Shown: positions 55,874-64,000 of the stretch, piece by piece
How positions within the stretch are numbered: the first letter of the stretch is position 1
Layout of the letters: every line of letters begins with the position of its first letter
NCBI GenBank assembly: GCA_016714535.1
Contig: JADKDR010000007.1
Location: forward strand, 62,001-126,000
Origin: Bacteroidota bacterium
GTDB lineage: Bacteria > Bacteroidota > Bacteroidia > AKYH767-A > OLB10
Length of the DNA stretch: 64,000 nt
Direction: 5' to 3'
The notes under the pieces: model-generated
Databases searched by the model: none
The model's input: only the letters and a program-made list of their open reading frames with translations
Told to the model about the DNA's origin: nothing
Translations under genes and position numbers: made by a program

Positions 55874-56323
55874 ATGATTTCGAAAAAAGCCAAATACGCG
55901 TTAAAGGCGCTTGAATATATTACCAAAAATAATGATAAAGGCCCGCACCTGATTAGCGAGATAAGCCAGAAACAACGTATTCCAAAAAAATTTCTGGAGG
56001 TGATTTTACTCGAAATGAAGCGAGATGGCATTTTGCAAAGCAAAATGGGAAAAAATGGAGGCTACTATTTACTCAAAGATCCAAAAGATGTAACCATAGG
56101 TCATGTTATCAGGTTAATAGATGGTCCAATTGCACTATTGCCTTGCGTATCTTACAAGTTTTATGAGCCATGTGCCGAATGCGAAGATGAGGCTACCTGC
56201 GGGTTACGACATGTAATGGCACAGGTGCGCGAAGCAAATAATAAGATATTAAACAAAGTTTCGATATTAGAGGTGGTAAAGCGCGAAGGTCAACTTCAAA
56301 AAGGTGGCATCATTTTAACCTAA
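55874..56323 (+). CDS. Rrf2-family transcriptional regulator with Cys cluster
   Basis: 149 residues: a winged-helix N-terminal domain (about 2-80: KAKYALKALEYITKN, ISQKQRIPKKFLEVILLEMKRDGILQSKMGKNGGYYL) and a C-terminal half with Cys91, Cys100, Cys103, Cys109 and His113 (PCVSYKFYEPCAECEDEATCGLRH). In IscR, NsrR and RsrR relatives such cysteines bind an Fe-S cluster that senses iron, NO or redox state, so this protein may also be a cluster sensor. The spacing differs from IscR, so the ligand set is inferred. Convergent with an FMN reductase gene, 12 bases apart. Confidence 0.88.
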   Translation: MISKKAKYALKALEYITKNNDKGPHLISEISQKQRIPKKFLEVILLEMKRDGILQSKMGKNGGYYLLKDPKDVTIGHVIRLIDGPIALLPCVSYKFYEPCAECEDEATCGLRHVMAQVREANNKILNKVSILEVVKREGQLQKGGIILT

Positions 56324-56335
56324 TGGTGGTTATTC

Positions 56336-56884
56336 TTAACGTTTCTTCAACTGTGTGGCTAGCCACACATATTCATCCATAAAAGTTTTTACTGATTTTT
56401 CGAATGTTGTATCAACTAAATTTCCATTTTCATCAAACTTATTGGTCATCTGCGGAACAACTAACATTTGAGGCGAGGCAATTCCAAACAAAGCCGGAAT
56501 TAATTGTTGAAGTTGCATAGCCGCACGCATGCCACCCATAGCCCCTTCTGAAGCAGTAACAATACCAAAGGCTTTGCGCGATTGCTTGGGGAAATGGTCA
56601 AACATATTTTTTACAGCGGGAGCATACGACCCATTGTATTCAGGAGTTACAATAATAAATCCTGATGCATCAAATATTCTGGCAGCAACAGGTTGCAACG
56701 ACACAGGCGCTTGCGATTGCTCCTTATAAACAGTATCAATCAATGGAAACACATGATGTCTTAAATCTATCAGCCCAAAATTTATAGAAGGATAAAGTTT
56801 TGACCCTTGTTGTTGAAGATGAAGCGCTACACGGTAACTTAAACTTTGCAGTCGCATACTCGAGGAAATAATTTCAATTTGCAT
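56336..56884 (-). CDS. NADPH-dependent FMN reductase
   Basis: 182 residues. Flavodoxin-like fold: ISSSMRLQSLSYRVALHLQQQG at the start forms the FMN phosphate loop; FIIVTPEYNGSYAPAVKNMFDHF (about 76-98) is the family signature, and ASEGAMGGMRAAMQLQQLI follows. Members reduce FMN, quinones or chromate with NADPH. A promoter-like pair lies upstream on the minus strand (56905-56932). A redox role fits its Rrf2 neighbour, but only by position. Confidence 0.9.
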   Translation of the reverse strand: MQIEIISSSMRLQSLSYRVALHLQQQGSKLYPSINFGLIDLRHHVFPLIDTVYKEQSQAPVSLQPVAARIFDASGFIIVTPEYNGSYAPAVKNMFDHFPKQSRKAFGIVTASEGAMGGMRAAMQLQQLIPALFGIASPQMLVVPQMTNKFDENGNLVDTTFEKSVKTFMDEYVWLATQLKKR

Positions 56885-56904
56885 AATGAACCTTTTCTAA
56901 TTTG

Positions 56905-56932
56905 CAAAGCTAAGAAACACGACCTAGCGCAA
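56905..56932 (-). promoter_or_regulatory. Candidate promoter of the FMN reductase gene
   Basis: Minus-strand reading: TTG (56932-56930), 17 bases, TAGCTTTG (56912-56905). The -7 box fits; the spacing is one to two bases short of usual. Confidence 0.5.
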
Positions 56933-56961
56933 TTACAATGAATAAAGTATTTTTGAAAAAC

Positions 56962-57489
56962 TTAAGACAAGTTATAACCATAAGCAGCACCATATGAATG
57001 CAAACTTTCTTTGAGTTTCTTGCGAGCACTGTGTATTCTGATTTTAACAGTACCGAGTGGAATATGCAAATACGCTGCAATCTCCTCATACTTATATCCT
57101 TTGAAACTCATCATAAATGGAATTTTAAGATTGTCAGTTAAAAGTTGTACCGCATTATGCACATCTTTAAACTCTAACCTTGATAATGCCTGATTGGTTT
57201 CTGAATACGAGTAGTTATTTATGTAGTACTGATTTTCGGTATTGTCAGATTGTACGCTACTATTTTTATTTCTGCGATAATTATTGATAAAAATATTTTT
57301 CATAATGGTAAATAACCAACCCTTCAAATTGGTACCTACCATAAATTTATCTTCGTTAATCATTGCCTTGTAAAGCGTATCGTGCAATAAATCCTGTGCA
57401 TCATCAGAGTTTTCGGTAAGTTTTAAAGCGAAATTGTACAACGATTTTTGCTCTTTTTCTAATTTAGAAGTGAAACTTAAAGTGTTCAT
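56962..57489 (-). CDS. ECF-type RNA polymerase sigma factor
   Basis: 175 residues. Region 2 spans about 8-75 (LTENSDDAQDLLHDTLYKAM and WLFTIMKNIFINNYRRNKNS, the -10 binding helices), and region 4 spans about 110-165 with the helix-turn-helix YEEIAAYLHIPLGTVKIRIHSARKKLKESL. There is no sigma-3 domain, as in ECF sigmas. No anti-sigma gene is adjacent on the minus strand. Its promoter matches the housekeeping consensus. It is divergent from the 1454-residue T9SS protein gene. Confidence 0.93.
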   Translation of the reverse strand: MNTLSFTSKLEKEQKSLYNFALKLTENSDDAQDLLHDTLYKAMINEDKFMVGTNLKGWLFTIMKNIFINNYRRNKNSSVQSDNTENQYYINNYSYSETNQALSRLEFKDVHNAVQLLTDNLKIPFMMSFKGYKYEEIAAYLHIPLGTVKIRIHSARKKLKESLHSYGAAYGYNLS

Positions 57490-57881
57490 TGTTTATCTTT
57501 TTTTAAATTTTGTTAGACAAAAGTAGGCCTAATTTATTTACCCGCAACATTTTGTTGAATTTAATTTGCATTTTATTAGACACTATTTTTCAACAAATAG
57601 CTAATCAATTGGATTTAAAATAGTTATAAAAAGTAGAAAGTTGTTATTTTTTTGATAGACCCCAACATTTCAGCAAATTATTGCATAAGAAAGTAGTAGA
57701 TGCAATAGAATTACCTTCAAAATTTAAAAATATCACCTAAAAAAGCGTGGTGATTTTACTCTCCTTGAAGTTGCAGTTAGTAATAAAAAAGGCAATTGGT
57801 ATTAAAAAAATCATATTTTTGAAGCCTAAAGTGTTTTGCGAGACACACAAACTACTTCAAAATTTTAATTCGAACCATAAA
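57490..57881. other. Divergent control region of the sigma factor and the T9SS gene
   Basis: About 390 AT-rich bases. The minus-strand promoter at 57518-57547 is clear; no good plus-strand promoter for the gene starting at 57882 was found. A long in-frame stretch upstream of 57882 (from TTG 57747) is open but looks non-coding. Confidence 0.5.
57518..57547 (-). promoter_or_regulatory. Sigma-A promoter of the ECF sigma gene
   Basis: Minus-strand reading: TTG (57547-57545), 19 bases, TACTTTTG (57525-57518), an exact consensus match, 29 bases before the start codon. The same TACTTTTG box is used at tRNA-Glu. Confidence 0.8.
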
Positions 57882-60800
57882 ATGAAATCAAAATTACCTG
57901 TACACAAATTTTATTTTTTGGGTATTTGCTTAATGTTGGCGCTTCCTAACCGAGTTGATGCCGCATTGTATACTGAACTATTTAGCACAACCCCTTTTAC
58001 CGGCCTACGGCCATGGGCTAGCAATGAGTTGAGTGGCGATGATATTGCAGCTGGAAATAACTGGTATTGGGTAAATACCGGGTTCTACCCTGTATGCCCT
58101 CCATTTAGTGCAGGTGGCATGATTCGCTATAATGCTCGCTCGGGAGTATCAGCACCCGGTGGCGCGGTTGATTCTTCTTCTGCTTATCTGGTTACCCCTG
58201 CTATTGACTTATCGGGCAGAACCGGTCCTACCGACAGCGTGCGTTTCCGTTTATACTGTAGTAATTACGCAGGTAGTTTAAGCGATAGTGTTGTAGTTTA
58301 TATTAACAACACTAAAAACATATTAGGAGCTACACGCATTGGTAGTCGCAATCTTAATGCAGGCACTGCAGGATGGGTGTACAATGCTTTTCAAATACCA
58401 TACGTAGTGCCATTTGACACCACCTCTTCTCTGTTTGTGTTTTTCGTGAGTTATACGCTCAATTCTTACACCAATATATTTATGGATAATGTAAGCATAG
58501 ATGAGTACCCAACTCCTGCAGCTCTTGTATCCGCTTCTATTTTTTCTCAAAATACTTTTAAGGTAAGTGTATCTTCTACCAATCAAGATATAATTGGTGT
58601 TCGATTATACCAGCGCGGATCTATTGGTAATTTATATCTTGATTCGATATTCTTTAATTCTATTGGTTGTACTAATTTTAGTCAGGATGTATTGCAGGCA
58701 AAAGTTTTTTACACAGGAGGCGATTCAAATTTTACAAGTACCACACAATTTGGAGTAGCTTGGACAAATACACTACTTAATCAAATGAAGTTTTTTGGCA
58801 GTGGTGCTTGCAATACGGTTACTAGTTTAAAAATGCAACCCGGATATAATTATTTGTGGCTTGCCTATGATATTAGAAATACTGCCGTGCTTGGAAATTT
58901 AGTAGATGCTGAGTTTGAGGGCGTAAAAACAAATTGCAGCAGTGCTATGCAAGGGACACCCGGCAATATGCTTGGCAATCGTGAAATTGGAGTAAACTAC
59001 TTCATTCCAGTATATACCTATGGCACAAATCTTGGCGTGCCCGGAAATCCTTATGCACGCAGAAATTTTGTTGGACGTGTAAACATTGCTGGTTTAAACT
59101 CAACATTAGACAACGCCTTTCACGATCCGGTATCAAACCCTCCATTTGGATATCCAAACACTTCAACCACACAATTTGCACCGCACGGCAATTCGTATAC
59201 CTTGTTTAAGCCTCAAAATTTAGGCAATCGTAAAAGAAGGACTTGCGATTTATTGCGAGGCAATTCCTATCAGGTAAAAATTGCACCCGGCCCGTGGATT
59301 GGGCCTAATAACACGGGGCTTTTTTTAGAACTTAATAACATGGGAGTATGGATAGACTATAATGCGGACGGAGATTTCACAGATGTTTACGGAACAATTT
59401 CAGAAGAAATAAATGTTCAATATCAGCTTTTTCAAGGTGATACTTCGTTGGGCGGTGTATTGCCTGCAGGTGTTGGTTGGTTTAACTGGTCGTTCACGGT
59501 TCCTGATACCGGCATTGCTCCCAACGGTTGTCCTACTTGTGCCAAAACCAAGCCCGGGTATGTTCGTTTGAGGGTGCGTAATAAATGCTCAAGCGGGACT
59601 CAGATTCTTACAGCAATTAACAACGTGTTTCATGGTGAATGCGAGGATTATGATATTAGAATATTAGCAGATGATTGCCCTGACACATCCTTGCAAATTT
59701 GTAAATGGCTGGGCGCATCGCTTGTTGATCCTACTAATTGGCACATAGCCGAAAACTGGTGTCCACGTATACCAACTATTGTAGATCAAGCATGGGTTAT
59801 TACTAATCCATTTGGATTTTATCCCATCATTCATACCGACTCATTGGCGGTGTGCAAGGTGTTAAAGATTTATACCAATGCCTCGGTTACCTGCAATGCA
59901 CCAGATAAATTTAATGCTCAAAGTTTAGGCAGTCTCACGGTGGCAAGTGATGTTTACTTGGGGACATACACAAACGATAATGGAAAAATAATAGTAAAAA
60001 GCAGCTATCAGGATACGGTTAAAATTCCAAATGTAACATCAGCTAGTTATACCTTTGCGAATGGATTAAACACCATATTCCCGGGAAACAAAACAGATGC
60101 ACGTTATCAATTACACTTAACAGCCTTACAATTATCAACCCTCTATGGAATGAAGAATGGGGATTATATCAATCAAATAATTATACCCGTTCGAAAAAAT
60201 TCGATTGCGCCTTATAGCAATTTCAAAATCAGGTATTACACTATTCCAGCGGGATCGTATGCCTTTCCTATAACCTATACAGCAGGCACCGAGTTTTTAG
60301 TGAATACAGCAGCAACCACATTACCTCTGGGCCTTACAGCAGTTGCAAATGGACCATTTAATTTTTTCCAGTCTGCGGCATATAGTACCACAGGAAATAA
60401 TGTAACCTGGACCGACCATGTTTTTCCAAATCAATTTGCTCCCTTTATTTGGGATGGCATTTCTGACATTATTCTTGATATTAGTTTTAATAATCTGGGT
60501 AATGTATACCCTAGTGGTTCTTCGATTGCACAGCCAGACTATGTGCCTCTTTTTTATTCTGGATTAGGCACCAAGCGCGTGGGCATTATAACTGCTTTGG
60601 GCGTAGCCGGTACACCTAATGGAAATGTATTTGCCGGAATAGTTGCCGGCAATAATGTTTTTCTTGAAACCAATGTTGCGTTAGGAACTGTGCTTGCTTA
60701 CACGGTTCTTGGTGTCACTTCCGATTATCAGCCTGCTATAAAGTTTTTAATATCCAATCGCTATAGTCGTTTCCCAATTACAGTTGGAGGCACATGGTAC

Positions 60801-62246
60801 AATTATAACCCTGTGGCAGGTCCTCCTGCATTTACACAAGGCTTAAGCACTGTTACCTTTACGCAACATCCTAACGGAATTCAAAATATAGACAGCATTG
60901 CGGGCACGCAAGCTACCCGCTTTGATCAATTGGTTATTGATGATACTTCAGGAGTTAGACTTGCTGTTTGGACCATTACACCCGGTCTTACAGCAGGTAT
61001 AGTAGATAGTTTGTTATACTTGCGCAGAGGACGATTTGACCTAAATGCCTATACCATCGATATCGATAATAAATTAACCACGGCTATTCGCGATACTAAC
61101 GATATTGGATTATCGAGAGGGTATATATTGAGCGAAAATACGCTTAACCGAAGCAGGGTAAAATGGAAAACAGGAACAACTCCTGTATTAAGTGCACAGA
61201 AATACAAAATCCCCTTTGGCACACTTACCGGATTGCGAATTCCGCTAACGGTACAAATAGATAGTGGATATATTGGCGACCTTACGGTGTCTACGTATGG
61301 AACTAACATAGCCAATTTGCCCTACCCCAGCACGCCTGATGTGGTTGGCAATATGTGTGTAATTAACGCCTCCAATGATGCATTGAATGCTGCCGATCGC
61401 TTTTGGCAATTGGATGTAAGTTCTGTCAACACCTCGCGCCAATCGCTTGAATTTATGTACCAGCCTTCGGAGTTAACCAATGGCCTAACACCTGCCCTGG
61501 AAGCACGCAGATATAATAAGTTAGCTGCCGGACTATGCGGTACCGGTGCATGGCAAAGTGCTAGCGCTTCGGGAAGCCCACAAACGTATACTGCTAGTGT
61601 TAACTGCTTTGGTTGTACCAATGCTGTCAATGCTGTTCAAGTTCAGAATGTATATACTTTTAGTCCATGGATTGTGTTCAAAGGACCTGACCCTCTTGGG
61701 GTGCAATTACTAAGTTTTGATGCACGATTAATCAATAATCAAAAAGTAAAAATTGATTGGATTGCAACGGATGATAAAGATGTAAGTCATTACGATGTAT
61801 TAAAAGCACGCCCGGGTAAGGAATACGAAGTACTTACTACCCAAGCCCCTTATCGTAAATGGATGAATGAATATACCGCATGGGATTATCATCCTGAAGC
61901 TGGGTTGCAGTACTACAAATTAAAAGTGAATAAAATGAGTGGCGAAAGCCAGTACAGTAAAATTGTACCCATAGAATTATCAGGCGGCTTATTCAGTATA
62001 AATTATGCTATGTATAGTTTAGTTGACAATCAACTGCACGTAGAGTTTGCCTATAGCAACCTTGAACCTATTGCTATTAAAATTATTAATGAGATGGGTC
62101 AGTTAATTTACCGGCAAGATGGTATATCTACTGATAGCGGAGTTAATTTAATTTCTGTAAATGCATTATTATCAAACGGAATTTACATTGTAACTATTAG
62201 TAACAACACAGAGCAACGAACTTCAAAATTTGTTGTAACCAGATAA
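57882..62246 (+). CDS. Giant secreted GEVED/T9SS surface protein
   Basis: 1454 residues from ATG 57882, which directly precedes the signal peptide (KSKLPVHKFYFLGICLMLALPNRVDA); a longer start at 57747 is less likely. The N-terminal part (about 30-200) resembles a carbohydrate-binding jelly roll (DLSGRTGPTDSVRFRLYC...YTNIFMDNVSIDEYP). A GEVED-type domain lies around 450-590, with YNADGDFTDVYGTISEE and HGECEDYDIRI. Several beta-sandwich repeats of unknown type follow. Near 1270 is LLSFDARLINNQKVKIDWIATDDKDVSHYDV, a segment often found before the T9SS domain, and the last 80 residues are a T9SS type A domain (INEMGQLIYRQDGIS...NGIYIVTISNNTEQ). No catalytic domain was recognised; probably an adhesin or sheath protein. 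Confidence 0.8.
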   Translation: MKSKLPVHKFYFLGICLMLALPNRVDAALYTELFSTTPFTGLRPWASNELSGDDIAAGNNWYWVNTGFYPVCPPFSAGGMIRYNARSGVSAPGGAVDSSSAYLVTPAIDLSGRTGPTDSVRFRLYCSNYAGSLSDSVVVYINNTKNILGATRIGSRNLNAGTAGWVYNAFQIPYVVPFDTTSSLFVFFVSYTLNSYTNIFMDNVSIDEYPTPAALVSASIFSQNTFKVSVSSTNQDIIGVRLYQRGSIGNLYLDSIFFNSIGCTNFSQDVLQAKVFYTGGDSNFTSTTQFGVAWTNTLLNQMKFFGSGACNTVTSLKMQPGYNYLWLAYDIRNTAVLGNLVDAEFEGVKTNCSSAMQGTPGNMLGNREIGVNYFIPVYTYGTNLGVPGNPYARRNFVGRVNIAGLNSTLDNAFHDPVSNPPFGYPNTSTTQFAPHGNSYTLFKPQNLGNRKRRTCDLLRGNSYQVKIAPGPWIGPNNTGLFLELNNMGVWIDYNADGDFTDVYGTISEEINVQYQLFQGDTSLGGVLPAGVGWFNWSFTVPDTGIAPNGCPTCAKTKPGYVRLRVRNKCSSGTQILTAINNVFHGECEDYDIRILADDCPDTSLQICKWLGASLVDPTNWHIAENWCPRIPTIVDQAWVITNPFGFYPIIHTDSLAVCKVLKIYTNASVTCNAPDKFNAQSLGSLTVASDVYLGTYTNDNGKIIVKSSYQDTVKIPNVTSASYTFANGLNTIFPGNKTDARYQLHLTALQLSTLYGMKNGDYINQIIIPVRKNSIAPYSNFKIRYYTIPAGSYAFPITYTAGTEFLVNTAATTLPLGLTAVANGPFNFFQSAAYSTTGNNVTWTDHVFPNQFAPFIWDGISDIILDISFNNLGNVYPSGSSIAQPDYVPLFYSGLGTKRVGIITALGVAGTPNGNVFAGIVAGNNVFLETNVALGTVLAYTVLGVTSDYQPAIKFLISNRYSRFPITVGGTWYNYNPVAGPPAFTQGLSTVTFTQHPNGIQNIDSIAGTQATRFDQLVIDDTSGVRLAVWTITPGLTAGIVDSLLYLRRGRFDLNAYTIDIDNKLTTAIRDTNDIGLSRGYILSENTLNRSRVKWKTGTTPVLSAQKYKIPFGTLTGLRIPLTVQIDSGYIGDLTVSTYGTNIANLPYPSTPDVVGNMCVINASNDALNAADRFWQLDVSSVNTSRQSLEFMYQPSELTNGLTPALEARRYNKLAAGLCGTGAWQSASASGSPQTYTASVNCFGCTNAVNAVQVQNVYTFSPWIVFKGPDPLGVQLLSFDARLINNQKVKIDWIATDDKDVSHYDVLKARPGKEYEVLTTQAPYRKWMNEYTAWDYHPEAGLQYYKLKVNKMSGESQYSKIVPIELSGGLFSINYAMYSLVDNQLHVEFAYSNLEPIAIKIINEMGQLIYRQDGISTDSGVNLISVNALLSNGIYIVTISNNTEQRTSKFVVTR

Positions 62247-62643
62247 TAGCACAAACGAGAAGCGGTGGAGTTGTTTGGGGCAACATCCACCGCTTTATAT
62301 AAAACTACCCTTATTTAGTTTTATCTTTTTAAAAAGCTTCAGCTAACGTACTTTGGTTTAGAATCATTTGCTGAATGATATACCATACTAACGCAAGGCC
62401 AGTGCCAATTGTTTTATTGGCATAATCACATTCAGCAAGATTTCATCTATGTTGCAATGGTGTTAAAAAAATAAAACCATAAAAACCTATTCCATTATCA
62501 AACAATTACAATTTCTGGCGAGTCATAGTGAAGACTGCGCCAAGGGCCGGTGCCTCGTGAGTAACGCAACATTTTAAGCAAACATATATAGTTGCCGTTA
62601 CTGCCTCCTACATATCAGTTGAGATAAGTAGTAGCTATAAATA
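62247..62643. other. Gene-free stretch between T9SS and DUF937 genes
   Basis: About 400 bases. It holds a hairpin at 62260-62295 right after the giant gene. I see no RNA gene or repeat in the remainder. Confidence 0.5.
62260..62295 (+). terminator. Hairpin, possible terminator of the giant T9SS gene
   Basis: AAGCGGTGGA and TCCACCGCTT form a 10-bp stem; an inner GTTG/CAAC adds four pairs. No T run follows (TATATAAAAC), so a factor-independent stop is only possible. Confidence 0.5.
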
Positions 62644-62671
62644 AAAAAGCCGGAAATAATTCCGGCTTTTT
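62644..62671. terminator. Bidirectional intrinsic terminator
   Basis: AAAAAGCCGGAA-ATAA-TTCCGGCTTTTT, a strong stem with A and T flanks, placed just after the stop of the DUF937 gene (minus strand). Confidence 0.88.
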
Positions 62672-62691
62672 ATAAGTTCTAATTCTGTAAA

Positions 62692-63144
62692 TTATTTACC
62701 GAACAAGCTAGTAATGTTTCCCAACATGCCTGATAGGCCCGAAGCATTGCCACCTAATGAACTTACAATGCCACCAATATCAAAGCTATTGTCTTTGGGG
62801 TCGTTAGTCTTATCAACCAACTTACTCATTACGGTAGGAATTAGTGCGGTTACAATTCCTGAAGCTGCGCTGTTATTAATTCCAAACTTTTGCATCAGGT
62901 TATTGGCAACCGTGCCACTTATCGCATTTACAATTGGGTTAGAGCCTGCGCTGCTGCCACCGCCTGAGAATAAACTGGTAATAGAAGATAAATCGCCACC
63001 ACCGATAGCTCCTTTTAGACCTTCCATAATGCCGCTGGTAGCTGTCTCAATTGCCGAGTCATTATGCTCATTGGGTATAGCAGGGTTGTTTACAATGGCA
63101 TCACCAGCGTGTTCTTTTACTAAATTCAATAAACTGTCAAACAT
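62692..63144 (-). CDS. DUF937 family protein
   Basis: 150 residues, rich in Gly, Ser and Ala, without a signal peptide. The DUF937/YidB-like pattern is visible: MFDSLLNLVKEHAGDAIVNNPAIP, SGIVTALIPTVMSKLVDKT and a C-terminal GGIVSSLGGNASGLSGMLGNITSLFG. The family is small, helical and of unknown function; members are often induced under stress. It lies 39 bases downstream of an MBL-fold hydrolase gene on the same strand. Confidence 0.8.
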   Translation of the reverse strand: MFDSLLNLVKEHAGDAIVNNPAIPNEHNDSAIETATSGIMEGLKGAIGGGDLSSITSLFSGGGSSAGSNPIVNAISGTVANNLMQKFGINNSAASGIVTALIPTVMSKLVDKTNDPKDNSFDIGGIVSSLGGNASGLSGMLGNITSLFGK

Positions 63145-63183
63145 TTTTTTAATTTTATTAATTGGTTAAACTTTAATTTGGAT

Positions 63184-63951
63184 TCAGGCATTTTCAATAA
63201 TCATACCATCATAGGCAGCTAACACTCCGGAAGGCAAAATATTTTCCAAGTCAGTATGTAAACCCATTTGGTGACTTAGGTGAGTAAGATAAGCACTTTC
63301 AGGATGTAAAATTGAAATAACATCCAACGCCTCAGCTAAGTTAAAATGTGATATATGTTTTTCTTTTCGTAAGGCGTTTAACACAAGGTGCTTTTTGTTC
63401 TTTAATATATCCATTGCCTTTTGCCCTATAAAATTGGCATCGGTAACATATGCAAAATTATCACAAACAAAACCCATCACCGGTAATTGATGATGCAATA
63501 CTTCAATTGGGGTTATACGTATTGAACCAATTTGTATGCTTACAAACGAATTAAGGTCATGCAATTCGATTTGAGGTAAGCCGGGATAATTATTACCATC
63601 AAATGCATATCGAAACTCACGTTTAATTTCTTCTTGCACGCGCTCGTGTGCATACACCTTTACAGTAGTTTTATTTATAAAATTAAAAGCGCGCACATCA
63701 TCTAATCCGGCAAGGTGGTCTTTGTGTTCATGCGTAATAAGAATGGCATCTATTTTTTTTACTTGTGCCCTAAGCATTTGTTGCCTGAAGTCGGGGCCGG
63801 CATCTATGACAACAGTCGTATCATCTTGTTGTAGCAGGGCAGCAGTGCGCAAACGCTTATCACGCGCATCGGCCGATGTGCATACCACACAGTCGCATGC
63901 TATTACAGGTACTCCCTGCGATGTTCCCGTACCAAGCAAAGTTACTTTCAA
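63184..63951 (-). CDS. MBL-fold metallo-hydrolase (PhnP/RNase Z-like)
   Basis: 255 residues. The metal motif ITHEHKDHLAGLDD gives His74, His76, Asp78 and His79 (HxHxDH). The N-terminal GTGTSQGVPVIACDCVVCTSADARDKRLRTAALL (about 8-42) with its Cys-x-x-Cys is typical of the PhnP branch, which hydrolyses cyclic phosphodiesters of phosphoribose; later His appear in EVLHHQLPVMGF and YLTHLSHQMG. PhnP proper belongs to phosphonate catabolism, but no phn genes are here, so a general cyclic phosphodiesterase role is more likely. Confidence 0.88.
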   Translation of the reverse strand: MKVTLLGTGTSQGVPVIACDCVVCTSADARDKRLRTAALLQQDDTTVVIDAGPDFRQQMLRAQVKKIDAILITHEHKDHLAGLDDVRAFNFINKTTVKVYAHERVQEEIKREFRYAFDGNNYPGLPQIELHDLNSFVSIQIGSIRITPIEVLHHQLPVMGFVCDNFAYVTDANFIGQKAMDILKNKKHLVLNALRKEKHISHFNLAEALDVISILHPESAYLTHLSHQMGLHTDLENILPSGVLAAYDGMIIENA

Positions 63952-64000
63952 GAGTTGATAAAATTTTAAGGGAGTAAAATAAACATTTATTCGAGGGGCA

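Noticed and set aside
57747..57881. Upstream 45-codon extension of the giant T9SS protein
   Set aside because: The extension is hydrophilic and Lys-rich, while ATG 57882 starts the signal peptide.

Overview
The window looks like chromosomal DNA of a member of the Bacteroidota, probably of the Chitinophagia/Sphingobacteriia type. The grounds are several secreted proteins with C-terminal type IX secretion (T9SS) sorting domains, families typical of the phylum (DUF4294, DUF2279, DUF2807, Bacteroidota arginine decarboxylase, BshC, bTHX), low G+C, and promoters of the TTG-N18/19-TAnnTTTG form. No transposase, integrase, phage gene, CRISPR array or rRNA was seen.

Layout. 1-6.1 kb: the 3' end of a TolC-family gene, a TPR protein, a divergent arginase / arginine decarboxylase pair, a broken secreted-protein gene and a PaiB-like flavoprotein. 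6.3-10.5 kb: tRNA-Met, then a tight operon of O-methyltransferase, UDP-GlcNAc 2-epimerase, polysaccharide deacetylase and FemAB-like protein, which suggests surface glycan work. 11-13 kb: upp, a membrane protein and a HAD nucleotidase. 13-18 kb (minus strand): an operon of VWA protein, DUF2807 lipoprotein and HsdR-N-like protein, and a phosphohexomutase with a DUF2279 protein. 18-31 kb: large secreted T9SS proteins, an M23 peptidase and a PIN-PhoH ATPase. 31-35 kb: greA-HIT, tRNA-Arg, the small ribosomal protein bTHX, a Sua5/YrdC enzyme and a membrane protein with TPRs. 35-41 kb (minus): fused 2-oxoacid dehydrogenase E1, radical SAM protein, DUF4294 protein, biotin carboxylase. 41-47 kb: an outer-membrane protein, two neighbouring secreted T9SS proteins and a REP-like repeat pair. 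47-57.5 kb: methyltransferase, bshC, GH16 with a HAD phosphatase, guaA, GNAT, accA, rpsT, tRNA-Glu, Rrf2 regulator, FMN reductase and an ECF sigma factor. 57.7-64 kb: a very large T9SS protein, a DUF937 protein and an MBL-fold hydrolase.

The clearest window-wide pattern is that eight genes are interrupted by one or two single-base indels, mostly in short homopolymers. They include rpsT and accC, which are normally indispensable. In each case the repaired length is a whole number of codons and the repaired protein runs through conserved family sequence. I read these as consensus errors of the assembly rather than pseudogenes, and annotate each as one gene spanning the break.

I did not find a convincing unknown defence or mobile system. 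The best candidates for new biology are the two secreted proteins with unassigned, possibly glycosidase-like central domains (21.2-24.6 and 42.2-45.3 kb), the hairpin between promoter and start codon of greA, and the REP-like palindromes at 15.4 and 46.9 kb.
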